In this document: piece by piece, positions 17,563 to 24,849 of the stretch
Position numbering within the stretch: the stretch's first letter is position 1
How the letters are laid out: each line of letters starts with the position of its first letter
DNA from: JANQGH01 sp039177555
Lineage (GTDB): Bacteria > Pseudomonadota > Alphaproteobacteria > DSM-16000 > Inquilinaceae
NCBI GenBank assembly: GCA_039177555.1
Contig: JBCDFV010000049.1
Location: 1 to 27,856 of the forward strand
DNA length: 27,856 bases
Reading direction: 5' to 3'
Position numbers and translations under genes: made by a program
Notes under the pieces: generated by a model
What the model was told of the DNA's origin: nothing
Seen by the model: only the letters and a program-made list of their open reading frames with translations
Database searches by the model: none

Positions 17563-18396
17563 TCAGGCGAGGAAGTCGACCAGCCAGCCCCACTGCAAAT
17601 CGTTGTTCAGGGCCGGCGCATGGCCGCAGCGCGGGTCCGTGCGCAGGATCGCGCGGGGACCGCGTTCGGTCATTTGCTGGGCAATCTCAGGCGGCAGGAG
17701 GTCGGATTGGCCACCTCTCAGCAGCAATGTCGGCGCGGTAATCGCATCATAGGCCGGCCACTGGGCATAGTCGTCCTGGGGCAGCGTGAACTGCTCGGCA
17801 ATGCGGGGGTCGTAATGCAGCGTCAGGCGGCCATCTTCCCGGCGGCGGGCCGAGGTCAGCGTCATATTGCGCCACTGCCGGTCCAAGACGGGCCCAAAGG
17901 GCGCGTAGAGCGTCCGGAGATAGGCCTCAAGTTCCAACATGGTATCGAAGACGGGCGGGTAGGGGATGTAGCTCAGCATATCGGCAATGGACTGTGCCGG
18001 CACCTCGGGGCCGATGTCGTTGATCACAAGCCGGTCGATCCTCCCGTTCAGCGGCCCTCCGGCCAGATGGATGCCCAGCGCCCCGCCCATTGAGGTGCCG
18101 ACCCAGTGGGCCGTGGAAACACCCAAAGCATCCATCAGCGCGCCCGCCAGCCGGCCCATGAAGGCCATCGTGTACTCGGATGTTGGGTCCTCGGCCCATT
18201 GGGACTTGCCGCGTCCGACCGCGTCCGGCGCGATTAGCCAGAAATCATCGCCCAATCGCCGGGCCAGGGGGTCGAAATCATATCCAAGGCGCGACAGGCC
18301 GTGCCACAGGATGATCGGCGGGTTGGCCCGATCACCCCACTCGGTGACGTGAATCTCCCGGTCGGCGAGCGTAAGGAAGTCGTGTCTTTCGTCCAT
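17563..18396 (-). CDS. alpha/beta-fold hydrolase
   Basis: This 277-residue protein has the alpha/beta-hydrolase layout. An oxyanion HG motif (WHGLSRLGYDF, near residue 31) is followed by the nucleophile Ser102 in GTSMGG, acid Asp232 in GGQSDLL and His259 in CGHAPAL. Related proteins are esterases, haloalkane dehalogenase-like or C-C bond hydrolases, and the substrate cannot be assigned. No signal peptide is visible, so it is probably cytoplasmic. The frame extends upstream to 18693, but the ATG at 18396 has a clear GGAG ribosome site (complement of 18402-18405), and the extension would overlap the membrane-protein gene. It lies 71 bases downstream of that gene on the same strand and may be co-transcribed with it. 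Confidence 0.9.
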   Translation of the reverse strand: MDERHDFLTLADREIHVTEWGDRANPPIILWHGLSRLGYDFDPLARRLGDDFWLIAPDAVGRGKSQWAEDPTSEYTMAFMGRLAGALMDALGVSTAHWVGTSMGGALGIHLAGGPLNGRIDRLVINDIGPEVPAQSIADMLSYIPYPPVFDTMLELEAYLRTLYAPFGPVLDRQWRNMTLTSARRREDGRLTLHYDPRIAEQFTLPQDDYAQWPAYDAITAPTLLLRGGQSDLLPPEIAQQMTERGPRAILRTDPRCGHAPALNNDLQWGWLVDFLA

Positions 18397-18467
18397 TCTA
18401 TCTCCGGTGACGAGACTGAAGGGTACCGTTTGTGGTGGCGCCCCCGTCTTCTTATTCGATGTCTGGC

Positions 18468-18767
18468 TTAGGCGAGGTGTGTGCCAAACCACTCGCTGGC
18501 CATTGCGGCCACCAAGACAAGCGCACCCAAATGGACCATCAGCCAGGGCCAGCCGCGCCGCGCCTCGGGTCGAACGATCACCAGTCCCAGTAAGAACAGG
18601 CTTGCCAGGACGGCCGCAGCCAGCGCCACGAACCCGGCGATGGCGAGGTACAGGTCGGGCGCCGACCGATTGGTCTGAATGAACTCCATCCAAATGGAGG
18701 CGGTGACGAACAGCACGCAGGCAAGCGCATGCGGGCTCAATAACACGATCGGCGTCGACCGCTTCAT
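18468..18767 (-). CDS. small three-helix membrane protein, unknown function
   Basis: The 99-residue protein has three hydrophobic segments, about residues 8-28, 38-65 and 73-93. A basic loop (RPEARRG) between the second and third should face the cytoplasm. I recognise no family motif. It is the first gene of a possible two-gene unit with the alpha/beta hydrolase. The ribosome site is weak. The regular hydrophobic pattern makes it likely to be real. Confidence 0.62.
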   Translation of the reverse strand: MKRSTPIVLLSPHALACVLFVTASIWMEFIQTNRSAPDLYLAIAGFVALAAAVLASLFLLGLVIVRPEARRGWPWLMVHLGALVLVAAMASEWFGTHLA

Positions 18768-18996
18768 CGTCTTGACGACTGGTGGCGGATCATCGGTGGT
18801 CCAATTGCAGTTTTCCTAGACCGGGCAGGCTGACGCTCATTGTCGCGGTTGGGAAACAACTTGGAAACAGAAGAAACCAGACTTCGTTTCTGACGACATC
18901 GCACTGAAACAGATGCCCGTCACCGTCGGCCGCACTGGGCGGCCGTCGTTTGGCCGGCCGCCATTTCCGCATACTAGCCAATTGGGATCTACGGTT

Positions 18997-19323
18997 ATGA
19001 ACATGGATCTGTCCGCCGCTGTCTGCGCGGCCTCAATGCTGTTCGCAACTGCCGGATCGGTGCCAGCGTTGGCCGACGGCGAGGGTACCGACAGCCGCCT
19101 TCATGTCGGCCGCAGCACCTGTTTGGCGGCCGAAGGCCGTTGGCGCGACAATGGCGACATCTCGATGTGTTGTGTCGACGAGGGCTGCTTCATCTGTGAG
19201 GTCGACGCGCTGGAATGTACGTTCGACGCCCCCGCGGACCGGCACTACACCTATGAGGAGGTGCTGGAGTTCCTACAACCCGTGCCGGCCGTACCGAATC
19301 AGGCGGCGCCGGAGACGTCCTAG
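18997..19323 (+). CDS. small Cys-rich exported protein, unknown function
   Basis: From the ATG at 18997 the protein has 108 residues. The first 26 form a plausible Sec signal peptide with a hydrophobic core and an ALA-DG cleavage site. The mature part is about 82 residues with six cysteines (Cys42, 58, 59, 64, 67 and 74) in a 33-residue stretch, spaced C-x15-CC-x4-C-x2-C-x6-C, and an acidic, Pro-rich tail. The even number suggests disulphides formed in the periplasm, though a metal site is possible. An in-frame start at 18913 would place the signal peptide internally and is rejected. No family recognised. Confidence 0.65.
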   Translation: MNMDLSAAVCAASMLFATAGSVPALADGEGTDSRLHVGRSTCLAAEGRWRDNGDISMCCVDEGCFICEVDALECTFDAPADRHYTYEEVLEFLQPVPAVPNQAAPETS

Positions 19324-19339
19324 GCGGTTTGGTGACCGG

Positions 19340-19801
19340 CTAGTTGCGATCGAGTTCGACCGAAAAGGACGTGCCGGTGCCCACGCCGACATAGGTCAGC
19401 GTGATCGTATCGCCCGTGGCGGTGCCGACGAAAAAGCCGGTCGACGCCCAGTCGCTGGGCGTCGGCGCGCTCTCGGCGATAAACAACGCGCTCGGGTCGT
19501 CCAGTCGGAACGTGCCGGTCGCCTCTTCACTGATCCATTCGGCGGTTCCCACGGGCCGCCACCGATTGTGTGCCCAGAACAGGTTCTCCTCTTGCCGGTA
19601 CACGTCGAGCTGCATTTCGATGGTTTCCATCCCATTGGGATGCTGAGCATTCGACTCGGCAAACGCTACCGGATACTCGCCTGCCCAAACGCCCGTGACG
19701 TCTGGAAATCCATCCGACTGACCGAGGGCAGCGTCCTGCACACCGACGATGCCGAAGGCCAGTAATACGGTACACACAGCCGCGGATTTTCTGAAAGTCA
19801 T
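19340..19801 (-). CDS. exported hypothetical protein
   Basis: From the ATG at 19801 the protein has 153 residues and a signal peptide (MTFRKSAAVCTVLLAFGIVGV...LG-QS). The mature part begins FPDVTGVWAGEY and is rich in beta-type alternation (METIEMQLDVYRQEENLFW, TGTFRLDD, DTITLTYVG, FSVELDR), suggesting a small beta-barrel or lipocalin-like sandwich in the periplasm. This fold is inference only. A TTG three codons upstream (19810) has a slightly better placed ribosome-like GGA. It converges on the Cys-rich exported protein with a 16-base gap. Confidence 0.72.
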   Translation of the reverse strand: MTFRKSAAVCTVLLAFGIVGVQDAALGQSDGFPDVTGVWAGEYPVAFAESNAQHPNGMETIEMQLDVYRQEENLFWAHNRWRPVGTAEWISEEATGTFRLDDPSALFIAESAPTPSDWASTGFFVGTATGDTITLTYVGVGTGTSFSVELDRN

Positions 19802-19916
19802 CTGACGCAACCCATTCCAAGTGGCAAGGGTGATAGGACCGGTCCAAACCGCAGGGTGAACTGCAGACTGGAGGCCGAATCTAAAGGCCGTCTAATTCTT
19901 TGAAAAGATGAAAAAA

Positions 19917-19993
19917 TGGTCGGAGTGAGTGGATTCGAACCACCGGCCCCTGCCTCCCGAAGACAGTGCTCTACCAGGCTGAGCTACACTCCG
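19917..19993 (-). tRNA. tRNA-Pro (anticodon CGG)
   Basis: The minus strand folds into a standard 77-nt cloverleaf. The acceptor CGGAGTG pairs with CACTCCG, the D arm is AGCTCAGCCTGGTAGAGC, and the anticodon arm CTGTC-TTCGGGA-GGCAG has anticodon CGG at 57-59 of the 19,900s. The T arm is GGTTCGAATCC, discriminator A, and the CCA end is encoded (19917-19919). It reads CCG proline codons. A run of six T follows CCA directly on the transcribed strand and probably helps end transcription. Confidence 0.96.
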
Positions 19994-20087
19994 ACCGGGG
20001 TGCCTGGAATGGCCGCTCTTGCGGCCTTGGGCGCCGGGTGTATAGCCGCTTCATTCCGCCCGCGCAAGCGGCCGGTCGCCGGATCGG

Positions 20088-21167
20088 TCAATAATCGCGC
20101 CCGATATTGAAGCGCACGATGTCGGCCAAGATTTCGCGCAAGGGGTGAGGGGGCAGCCGCTCAAGCGCCGCGATGGCCTTGTTGCTGTAACTCCGCGCGC
20201 GATCGATCGAACGATCCAGGCTGCCGTGACGGGCCATCAGGGAGAGCGCGTGATCGAGATCTTCCGGCGTTTGGTCCAGCTTTTCGACCGTGCGCCGCCA
20301 AAACGCCTGCTCGGTCTCGGTACCGGCCGCGTGGGCCAGGATCACCGGCAGCGTGACCTTGCCTTCGCGAAAATCGTCGCCGATCGCCTTGCCGAGTTGG
20401 GCCTGGGCGGCGGAGTAGTCGAGGACGTCGTCGACCAGTTGGAAGGCGATGCCCAGGTTGGCGCCGTAGTCGGCCAGCGCCTGTTCCTCATGCGCCGGTC
20501 GGTCGGCGACCAGCGCGCCGATGCGGCAGGCGGCATCGAACAACGCCGCTGTCTTGGCGCCGATGACGTCGAGATAGATGTCTTCGTTCGTGCCCAAATC
20601 ATTGGCTGCGGCGAGTTGCAGCACCTCGCCCTCGGCGATGACCGCCGATGCCCGGCTGAGGATGCGCAGGACATCGATCGAGCCGTCTTCGGTCATCAGT
20701 TGGAAGGCGCGGGCGAACAGGAAGTCGCCGACCAGGACTCTGGGCTTGTTGCCGAACACCTCGTTGGCGGACGCCTTGCCGCGCCTGAGATCGCTTTCGT
20801 CGACCACGTCGTCGTGTAAGAGCGTGGCGGTGTGAATGAACTCCACGGCCGCAGCCAGGCCGATATGGCGCTTGCCCGTATGGCCGCACAGGCGCGCGCT
20901 GGCCAAGGTCAGCAACGGCCGCAAGCGCTTGCCGCCGGACCCGACGATGTAGCTGGCCAGTTGCGGGATCAGCGCCACCTGACTGTCCATACGGGACACG
21001 ATCTCGGTGTTGACCTCGGCCAGATCGTCCGCCAAAAGCGCGCTCAGACGCTCAAGGGCATTGTCGGTATGATCGCTAAGGTCTGAAACCACCGTCTCGG
21101 GGCTCGGCGAAGGAGCGGACACGCGCTGGCTCGCTTGATTGACGCTTTCAATTGGCGGCGCCAGCAT
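20088..21167 (-). CDS. ispB: long-chain polyprenyl diphosphate synthase (octa/decaprenyl, ubiquinone side chain)
   Basis: From the ATG at 21167 the protein has 359 residues, an all-helical trans-isoprenyl diphosphate synthase. It shows GGKRLRP (78-84), the first Asp-rich motif DDVVD (119-123) followed by DLRRG, the lysine motif in GAKTAAL, and the second Asp-rich motif DDVLD (246-250). Five residues before the first motif is Ala (ATLLHDD), a small residue that in this family permits a long product. In alphaproteobacteria this enzyme usually makes the decaprenyl tail of ubiquinone-10; the exact chain length is inference. The frame extends to 21257, but that would overlap the divergent DUF2007 gene. 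Confidence 0.93.
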   Translation of the reverse strand: MLAPPIESVNQASQRVSAPSPSPETVVSDLSDHTDNALERLSALLADDLAEVNTEIVSRMDSQVALIPQLASYIVGSGGKRLRPLLTLASARLCGHTGKRHIGLAAAVEFIHTATLLHDDVVDESDLRRGKASANEVFGNKPRVLVGDFLFARAFQLMTEDGSIDVLRILSRASAVIAEGEVLQLAAANDLGTNEDIYLDVIGAKTAALFDAACRIGALVADRPAHEEQALADYGANLGIAFQLVDDVLDYSAAQAQLGKAIGDDFREGKVTLPVILAHAAGTETEQAFWRRTVEKLDQTPEDLDHALSLMARHGSLDRSIDRARSYSNKAIAALERLPPHPLREILADIVRFNIGRDY

Positions 21168-21177
21168 AGGCAGCGGC

Positions 21178-21190
21178 TTGACAGCGTCAA
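21178..21190. promoter_or_regulatory. TTGAC-N3-GTCAA palindrome between ispB and the DUF2007 gene
   Basis: A perfect 5-bp inverted repeat with a three-base spacer lies between the divergent starts at 21167 and 21232. It includes TTGACA, the consensus -35 hexamer, reading towards the DUF2007 gene, but I find no good -10 at the right distance. It may be a promoter element, an operator or chance. Confidence 0.3.
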
Positions 21191-21231
21191 GCGCGCCTAT
21201 CGTCACGGACAGCGAACCGGCAGGAGAGCAG

Positions 21232-21450
21232 ATGAAGGAACTGTTGCGAACGACCAACCCGGTCGAGCTGTCCTATGCCGAAGCCGTGCTGAAGGATGCG
21301 GGCATCGAGCCTATCGTGCTCGACACGCACATGTCGGTGTTGGAGGGCAGCCTCGGCATTTTGCCGCGCCGGTTGATGGTCGCCGATGATGATCACAGCC
21401 GGGCACGCCGGCTCTTGGACGAGGCGGTTCGCGCCGCGGATGGCGACTGA
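21232..21450 (+). CDS. DUF2007-type putative signal-transducing protein
   Basis: From the ATG at 21232, preceded by a strong AGGAGA ribosome site (21222-21227), the protein has 72 residues. The sequence MKELLRTTNPVELSYAEAVL, a DAGIEP turn and LPRRLMVADDD fit the small DUF2007 family, a ferredoxin-like-fold domain of unproven role. No catalytic residues are visible. Its stop overlaps the start of the methyltransferase gene, so the two are translationally coupled. The longer in-frame start at 21139 would overlap ispB and is rejected. Confidence 0.85.
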   Translation: MKELLRTTNPVELSYAEAVLKDAGIEPIVLDTHMSVLEGSLGILPRRLMVADDDHSRARRLLDEAVRAADGD

Positions 21451-22213
21451 GTCTTCAGATCGCCCTGCCGAGCGCCCAACCGAGCGTGAGGAATCCGATG
21501 ACCGGTTGCTCGGCGGCCGTGTCCGACTGATCCAGCCGCGCGCGGGCTATCGTGCGGCGATCGATCCGGTGCTGCTGGCCGGGGCCGTGCCGGCTCAGGC
21601 TGGCCAGGCCGTGCTCGATCTCGGGGCGGGTTCGGGGGCCGTCAGCCTCTGCCTGGCCAAGCGCATGCCCGACCTTGTCATCATCGCCCTGGAACGGCAG
21701 GCCGAGGCGGCGGCCCTGTGCCGGCGCAACATCGCCGTCAACGGCGCCGACGGGGCAATCAGCGTGGTCGAGGCCGATCTTGCGCGACTGCCGGCGTCGC
21801 TTCACGACGCGTTTGACCATGTGGTGGCCAATCCGCCGTACATCGATCGGCGCGAGGGTACGCGACCGCCGGACGAGGGCCGCGCGGCCGCGCATGCCGA
21901 CGGCGATCTCGGCCTATGGATCGATACGGCGCATGACGCACTTCGCAACAAGGGTTGGCTGACCCTGATCCATCGGGCGGACCGGTTCGACCGGATCGTC
22001 GCCCGTCTGTCCGGTCGCTTTGGGGCGCTGACCCTGATCCCGCTCTGGCCGAAGCAGCGTGTCGAGGCCAAGCGCGTGATCGTCCGGGCGCGAAAAGGGG
22101 TCCGCAGCCCTGGGCGATTGACGGGTGGCTTGACATTGCATGACGATAGCGGGGCCTACACGCCGGCCGCGCAGGCCGTTCTGCGCGATTTGGCCGCGAT
22201 CGAACCCGACTGA
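21440..22213 (+). CDS. TrmN6-like S-adenosylmethionine-dependent N6-adenine methyltransferase
   Basis: The start at 21440 overlaps the DUF2007 stop by 11 bases and gives 257 residues. The SAM-binding motif LDLGAGSGAVSL is followed by the acidic IIALER strand and the catalytic NPPYID motif typical of enzymes that methylate exocyclic amino groups. The layout matches the COG4123 group that includes E. coli TrmN6 (adenine-37 of tRNA1-Val). An N-terminal RLIQPRAGYRAAIDPVLLA segment is also characteristic. The tRNA target is inferred from the family, and protein or rRNA targets remain possible. The frame is open upstream to 21386, but that stretch lies inside the preceding gene. Confidence 0.9.
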   Translation: MATESSDRPAERPTEREESDDRLLGGRVRLIQPRAGYRAAIDPVLLAGAVPAQAGQAVLDLGAGSGAVSLCLAKRMPDLVIIALERQAEAAALCRRNIAVNGADGAISVVEADLARLPASLHDAFDHVVANPPYIDRREGTRPPDEGRAAAHADGDLGLWIDTAHDALRNKGWLTLIHRADRFDRIVARLSGRFGALTLIPLWPKQRVEAKRVIVRARKGVRSPGRLTGGLTLHDDSGAYTPAAQAVLRDLAAIEPD

Positions 22214-22293
22214 TCGCGGGACGAAGCCTGTTGGCCTTTGCGGCCAGGCCACCTATTTATGCATGCCTGACCATCACCATCCCGGGTTCTCCC

Positions 22294-23154
22294 ATGGCCA
22301 GCATGCGTTCCCTTCTTGCCGCGCTGCCGATCCGCCGCTTTCGCAATCCGCCGCCGCTGGTGCCCGTGGTGCGCCTTGAGGGCGTGATCGGCCGGGGACG
22401 GACCGGGCGCGGCCAAGGGCTGTCTCTCGCCGACATGGCGGGGCCAATCCAAAAGGCGTTTGCGATCGACGATGCGCCGGCGGTCGCCATCATCATCAAC
22501 TCGCCAGGCGGATCGCCGGTCCAGTCGGCCCTGATTGCCCGCCGCATTCGCGACTTGTCGGAGGAGAAGAAGAAACCGGTGCTGGCCTTCGTCGAGGACG
22601 TCGCGGCCAGCGGCGGCTATTGGCTTGCCTGCGCCGCCGACGAGATTTTCGCAGACAACAGCTCCATCGTCGGTTCGATCGGCGTGATCGCGGCCACGTT
22701 TGGTCTCAGCGACCTCATCGATCGGTGGGGTATCGAGCGCCGCGTCTACACGGCCGGCGAGCGCAAGCTGATGCTGGACCCGTTTCAGCCGGAGAAAGAG
22801 GCCGATGTCGCCCGGGTGAAGGACTTGCAGCAGCGTATCCACCGGGACTTCATTGCCCATGTCCAGTCCCGGCGCGGCGACAAGCTGATCGGCACCCCGG
22901 AACACCTGTTCAACGGCGATATCTGGGTCGGGCAAGAGGCACAGGACCTGGGCCTTATCGACGGCATCGGGCATCTGCGACCGATCCTGCGCGAACGGTT
23001 CGGCGACAAGGTGAAGATGAAGGTCTTCGGTCCGCAGCGCGGCCTTTTGCGGCGCTTTGGCCTGATGGACAGTGCCGCCATCGGGCAGGCGGCCATCGGC
23101 GGCGCGCTCGCGAGTATGGAAGAGCGGGCGCTGTGGCAACGCTACGGCCTCTAA
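22294..23154 (+). CDS. S49-family serine peptidase (SppA/SohB-like)
   Basis: From the ATG at 22294 the protein has 286 residues. It has the SppA fold signature, IIINSPGGSPVQS followed by VAASGGYWLACAADEI with nucleophile Ser106, then SSIVGSIGVI, and Lys158 in GERKLMLDPFQP as the probable general base of the Ser-Lys dyad. SppA-type enzymes degrade cleaved signal peptides or membrane-bound peptides. No N-terminal membrane helix is evident, so this one may be cytoplasmic or peripherally attached. A TTG at 22231 gives a longer frame, and an ATG three codons after the chosen one is an alternative. It probably forms one transcript with the next small gene, 22 bases on. Confidence 0.9.
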   Translation: MASMRSLLAALPIRRFRNPPPLVPVVRLEGVIGRGRTGRGQGLSLADMAGPIQKAFAIDDAPAVAIIINSPGGSPVQSALIARRIRDLSEEKKKPVLAFVEDVAASGGYWLACAADEIFADNSSIVGSIGVIAATFGLSDLIDRWGIERRVYTAGERKLMLDPFQPEKEADVARVKDLQQRIHRDFIAHVQSRRGDKLIGTPEHLFNGDIWVGQEAQDLGLIDGIGHLRPILRERFGDKVKMKVFGPQRGLLRRFGLMDSAAIGQAAIGGALASMEERALWQRYGL

Positions 23155-23176
23155 CGGGCACGGGAGACTTGCGACA

Positions 23177-23389
23177 ATGATCGCCAAAATCCTGCTCACC
23201 CTGGCGGTGATCGTGGTCGTGATCGTCGTCTTCCGGGTGATTGGCAGCGTATCAAGCCGCGGCGCCGCGCCGGCCAAGACGAAGCCGCCAGCATTGGAGC
23301 AGAAGCAGCCGGAGGCTGACGACCTGGAATGGGACGAGGCCACAAAGTCCTATCGGCCGCGCCGGGACCGGGATTCCGACAAGGGCTGA
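23177..23389 (+). CDS. small single-helix membrane-anchored protein, unknown function
   Basis: The 70-residue protein starts at an ATG preceded by GGGAG (23162-23166). Residues about 3-22 are a strongly hydrophobic helix (ILLTLAVIVVVIVVF). A short Pro/Lys linker and a charged tail (DDLEWDEATKSYRPRRDRD) follow. The tail pattern EWD-x-x-x-K-x-Y looks like a conserved short motif, but I cannot name the family. It lies directly downstream of the S49 peptidase gene and could anchor or assist it. Confidence 0.75.
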   Translation: MIAKILLTLAVIVVVIVVFRVIGSVSSRGAAPAKTKPPALEQKQPEADDLEWDEATKSYRPRRDRDSDKG

Positions 23390-23445
23390 TCCTCTGCGTC
23401 GAGGCGGAGAGATGAACAGCGTCATCCGGTCGCATCGCCGCCCGG

Positions 23446-23474
23446 TTGCGTGAGCCGCGACGACGGTCTAGAAC
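23446..23474 (+). promoter_or_regulatory. predicted promoter of the TPP riboswitch-ykoFEDC operon
   Basis: TTGCGT (23446-23451) and TAGAAC (23469-23474) are 17 bases apart. The predicted start of transcription, near 23481, lies a few bases before the riboswitch aptamer. The matches to consensus are partial, so position is the main support. Confidence 0.45.
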
Positions 23475-23485
23475 CGAGATATATG

Positions 23486-23576
23486 GACAGGGGTGCTCCG
23501 TACCGTCGGGGCTGAGAGCAAGGCGCCAAGCCAGGCAACCCTCTAGCTGATCTGGGTAATGCCAGCGGAGCGAGGA
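23486..23576 (+). promoter_or_regulatory. TPP (THI-box) riboswitch
   Basis: All diagnostic THI-element blocks occur in order: GGGGTGC (23490-23496), a P3 hairpin CTCCG/CGGGG, CTGAGA (23512-23517), ACCC (23538-23541) pairing back to GGGG, and CTGATCTGG...ATGCCAGCG (23547-23567). The ribosome site GAGGA of ykoF (23572-23576) follows five bases after the aptamer core, and no terminator hairpin with a T-run separates them. TPP binding therefore probably hides the ribosome site and blocks translation when thiamine is plentiful. The mechanism is inferred; the aptamer itself is clear. Confidence 0.96.
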
Positions 23577-23581
23577 CGACC

Positions 23582-24196
23582 ATGTTTTCTGGCGCACAAA
23601 TCTCCCTGTATCCGATGTCCAATGGTTTCGTGGACATCATCATCGGCAGCCTGTCCGCGCTCGACCCGTATCGCGATGCGTGCCGGATCGAAACGGACGA
23701 TGTATCGACCTTGCTGGTCGGTCCGCCGGATCAGTTGTTTCCGGCAATGCGCGATTTCCACGGTGCGGCATCGCAAGGCGGCGTGCACTGCGTCCTGTCC
23801 GCGACCGTGTCGCGTGGCTGCCCGGGCGAGCCCGACGATCCGATCTGCGCGGGCACGGGTGGTATCGCCACCGACGATGTGCCGCTGGCCGACCGGGTAT
23901 CGAACGCCCTTCAGGCGGTGCGCGAAGCGCCGATCACAGGCCAGCCCGTGGCGGCGCAGTTCTCGCTCTATCCGCTCGGTGCCGACCGGCATATGGGCGA
24001 AATCTATGCCTGCATCGATTTTCTGAAAGGCTCCGGCGTTTTCGATCGCTCGAAGCATTTCTGCACCAAGCTGCGCGGCGATGCAGGCCCGGTGTTTGCG
24101 GCGATCGGCCAAGCCTTTTTGGCCTTCGGCGGTGCCGCTGAGCGCCATGTCGCCCTCGATCTGACCGTATCGGCGAACAGCCCGAGCGCGACCTGA
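23582..24196 (+). CDS. ykoF: YkoF-family thiamine/HMP-binding protein
   Basis: The 204-residue protein has two similar halves, each beginning with an A-Q-[I/F]-S-L-Y-P strand (about residues 5-11 and 123-129). This matches the tandem ferredoxin-like domains of B. subtilis YkoF, which binds thiamine. No signal peptide is present, so it acts in the cytoplasm, perhaps receiving the imported ligand. It is the first gene after the TPP riboswitch and precedes the transporter genes, the same order as ykoFEDC in Bacillus. Function is assigned from family and context. Confidence 0.9.
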   Translation: MFSGAQISLYPMSNGFVDIIIGSLSALDPYRDACRIETDDVSTLLVGPPDQLFPAMRDFHGAASQGGVHCVLSATVSRGCPGEPDDPICAGTGGIATDDVPLADRVSNALQAVREAPITGQPVAAQFSLYPLGADRHMGEIYACIDFLKGSGVFDRSKHFCTKLRGDAGPVFAAIGQAFLAFGGAAERHVALDLTVSANSPSAT

Positions 24197-24254
24197 ACCG
24201 GGTCGCGGCATGCCGCGCCCACCCTCAAATCCTCGAAAACTTGGTGAGACCGGA

Positions 24255-24836
24255 ATGACCGATTCCAACCGTTGGACCTTGCGCGAGACCCTCGTGATCG
24301 CCGTGATCGGCGCCGTGTTCGCGGTGCTCTATCTCGGCTGGGTACAGCTTTGGCTGATCACCCAGGCGATCTTCGGCACCCTGACCATGGATGTCTTCAT
24401 GGGCTTTTGGTTCATCGCCTCGATCGTCGGGGCCGCGATCATCCGCAAGCCCGGTGTCGCCTTCGCGGCGGAGTTTCTGGCCGCCGCCGTTCAGGTGCTG
24501 CTGGGCAGCCCGGCCGGCCTCTTGCTGTTGCTCACCGGCGCGGTCCAGGGTGCCGGTGCGGAGGTTGTTCTCGCAGCCTTTCGCTGGCGCAACTACTCCT
24601 TGCCCGTGCTGATGGCTTCCGGGGTCGGGGCTGCGGTGTTCAGCTTTGCCTATACCTGGGTCCGCTTCGACTATGGCGCGCTGGAGCCGTCCATTCTGGT
24701 GGTGATGTTCGTGCTGCGCTGTCTCAGCGGGGCGCTACTGGGCGGTCTGCTCGGCTATGTCATCGTCCGAGCACTCTACCGAACGGGCGCATTGGCCGGC
24801 TTCGCCATCGACGTTGACCGGCGTCGCCAGACTTAG
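24255..24836 (+). CDS. ykoE: YkoE-family ECF transporter substrate-capture (S) component for thiamine/HMP
   Basis: From the ATG at 24255 the protein has 193 residues with about five or six membrane helices (for example LVIAVIGAVFAVLYLGWVQL, FWFIASIVGAAII, LLGSPAGLLLLLTGAVQ and LLGGLLGYVIVRALY). The alternation of helices and the GAxxEVVLAAFRW segment match YkoE, the substrate-specific subunit of the YkoEDC energy-coupling-factor transporter. In Bacillus the system is thiamine-regulated and thought to import HMP or thiamine. A start at 24210 is in frame but has no ribosome site. The stop lies 13 bases before the ykoD start. Confidence 0.92.
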   Translation: MTDSNRWTLRETLVIAVIGAVFAVLYLGWVQLWLITQAIFGTLTMDVFMGFWFIASIVGAAIIRKPGVAFAAEFLAAAVQVLLGSPAGLLLLLTGAVQGAGAEVVLAAFRWRNYSLPVLMASGVGAAVFSFAYTWVRFDYGALEPSILVVMFVLRCLSGALLGGLLGYVIVRALYRTGALAGFAIDVDRRRQT

Positions 24837-24849
24837 AAGGCCTGCGACC

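Noticed and set aside
18397..18693. N-terminal extension of the alpha/beta hydrolase to 18693
   Set aside because: It overlaps the small membrane-protein gene on the same strand and is Arg/Gly-rich without homology-like features. The ATG at 18396 has a good GGAG site.
18790..18981. 63-residue minus-strand frame in the gap before the Cys-rich protein gene
   Set aside because: No ribosome site, no hydrophobic or domain pattern, and it overlaps the probable promoter region of the plus-strand gene.
19917..19993. tRNA-Pro as an integration site for a mobile element
   Set aside because: No integrase gene, direct repeat of the tRNA 3' end or phage-like genes were seen on either side.
23543..24268. 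241-residue minus-strand frame antisense to ykoF
   Set aside because: It would run through the ykoF coding sequence and into the riboswitch. The plus strand is clearly the coding one.
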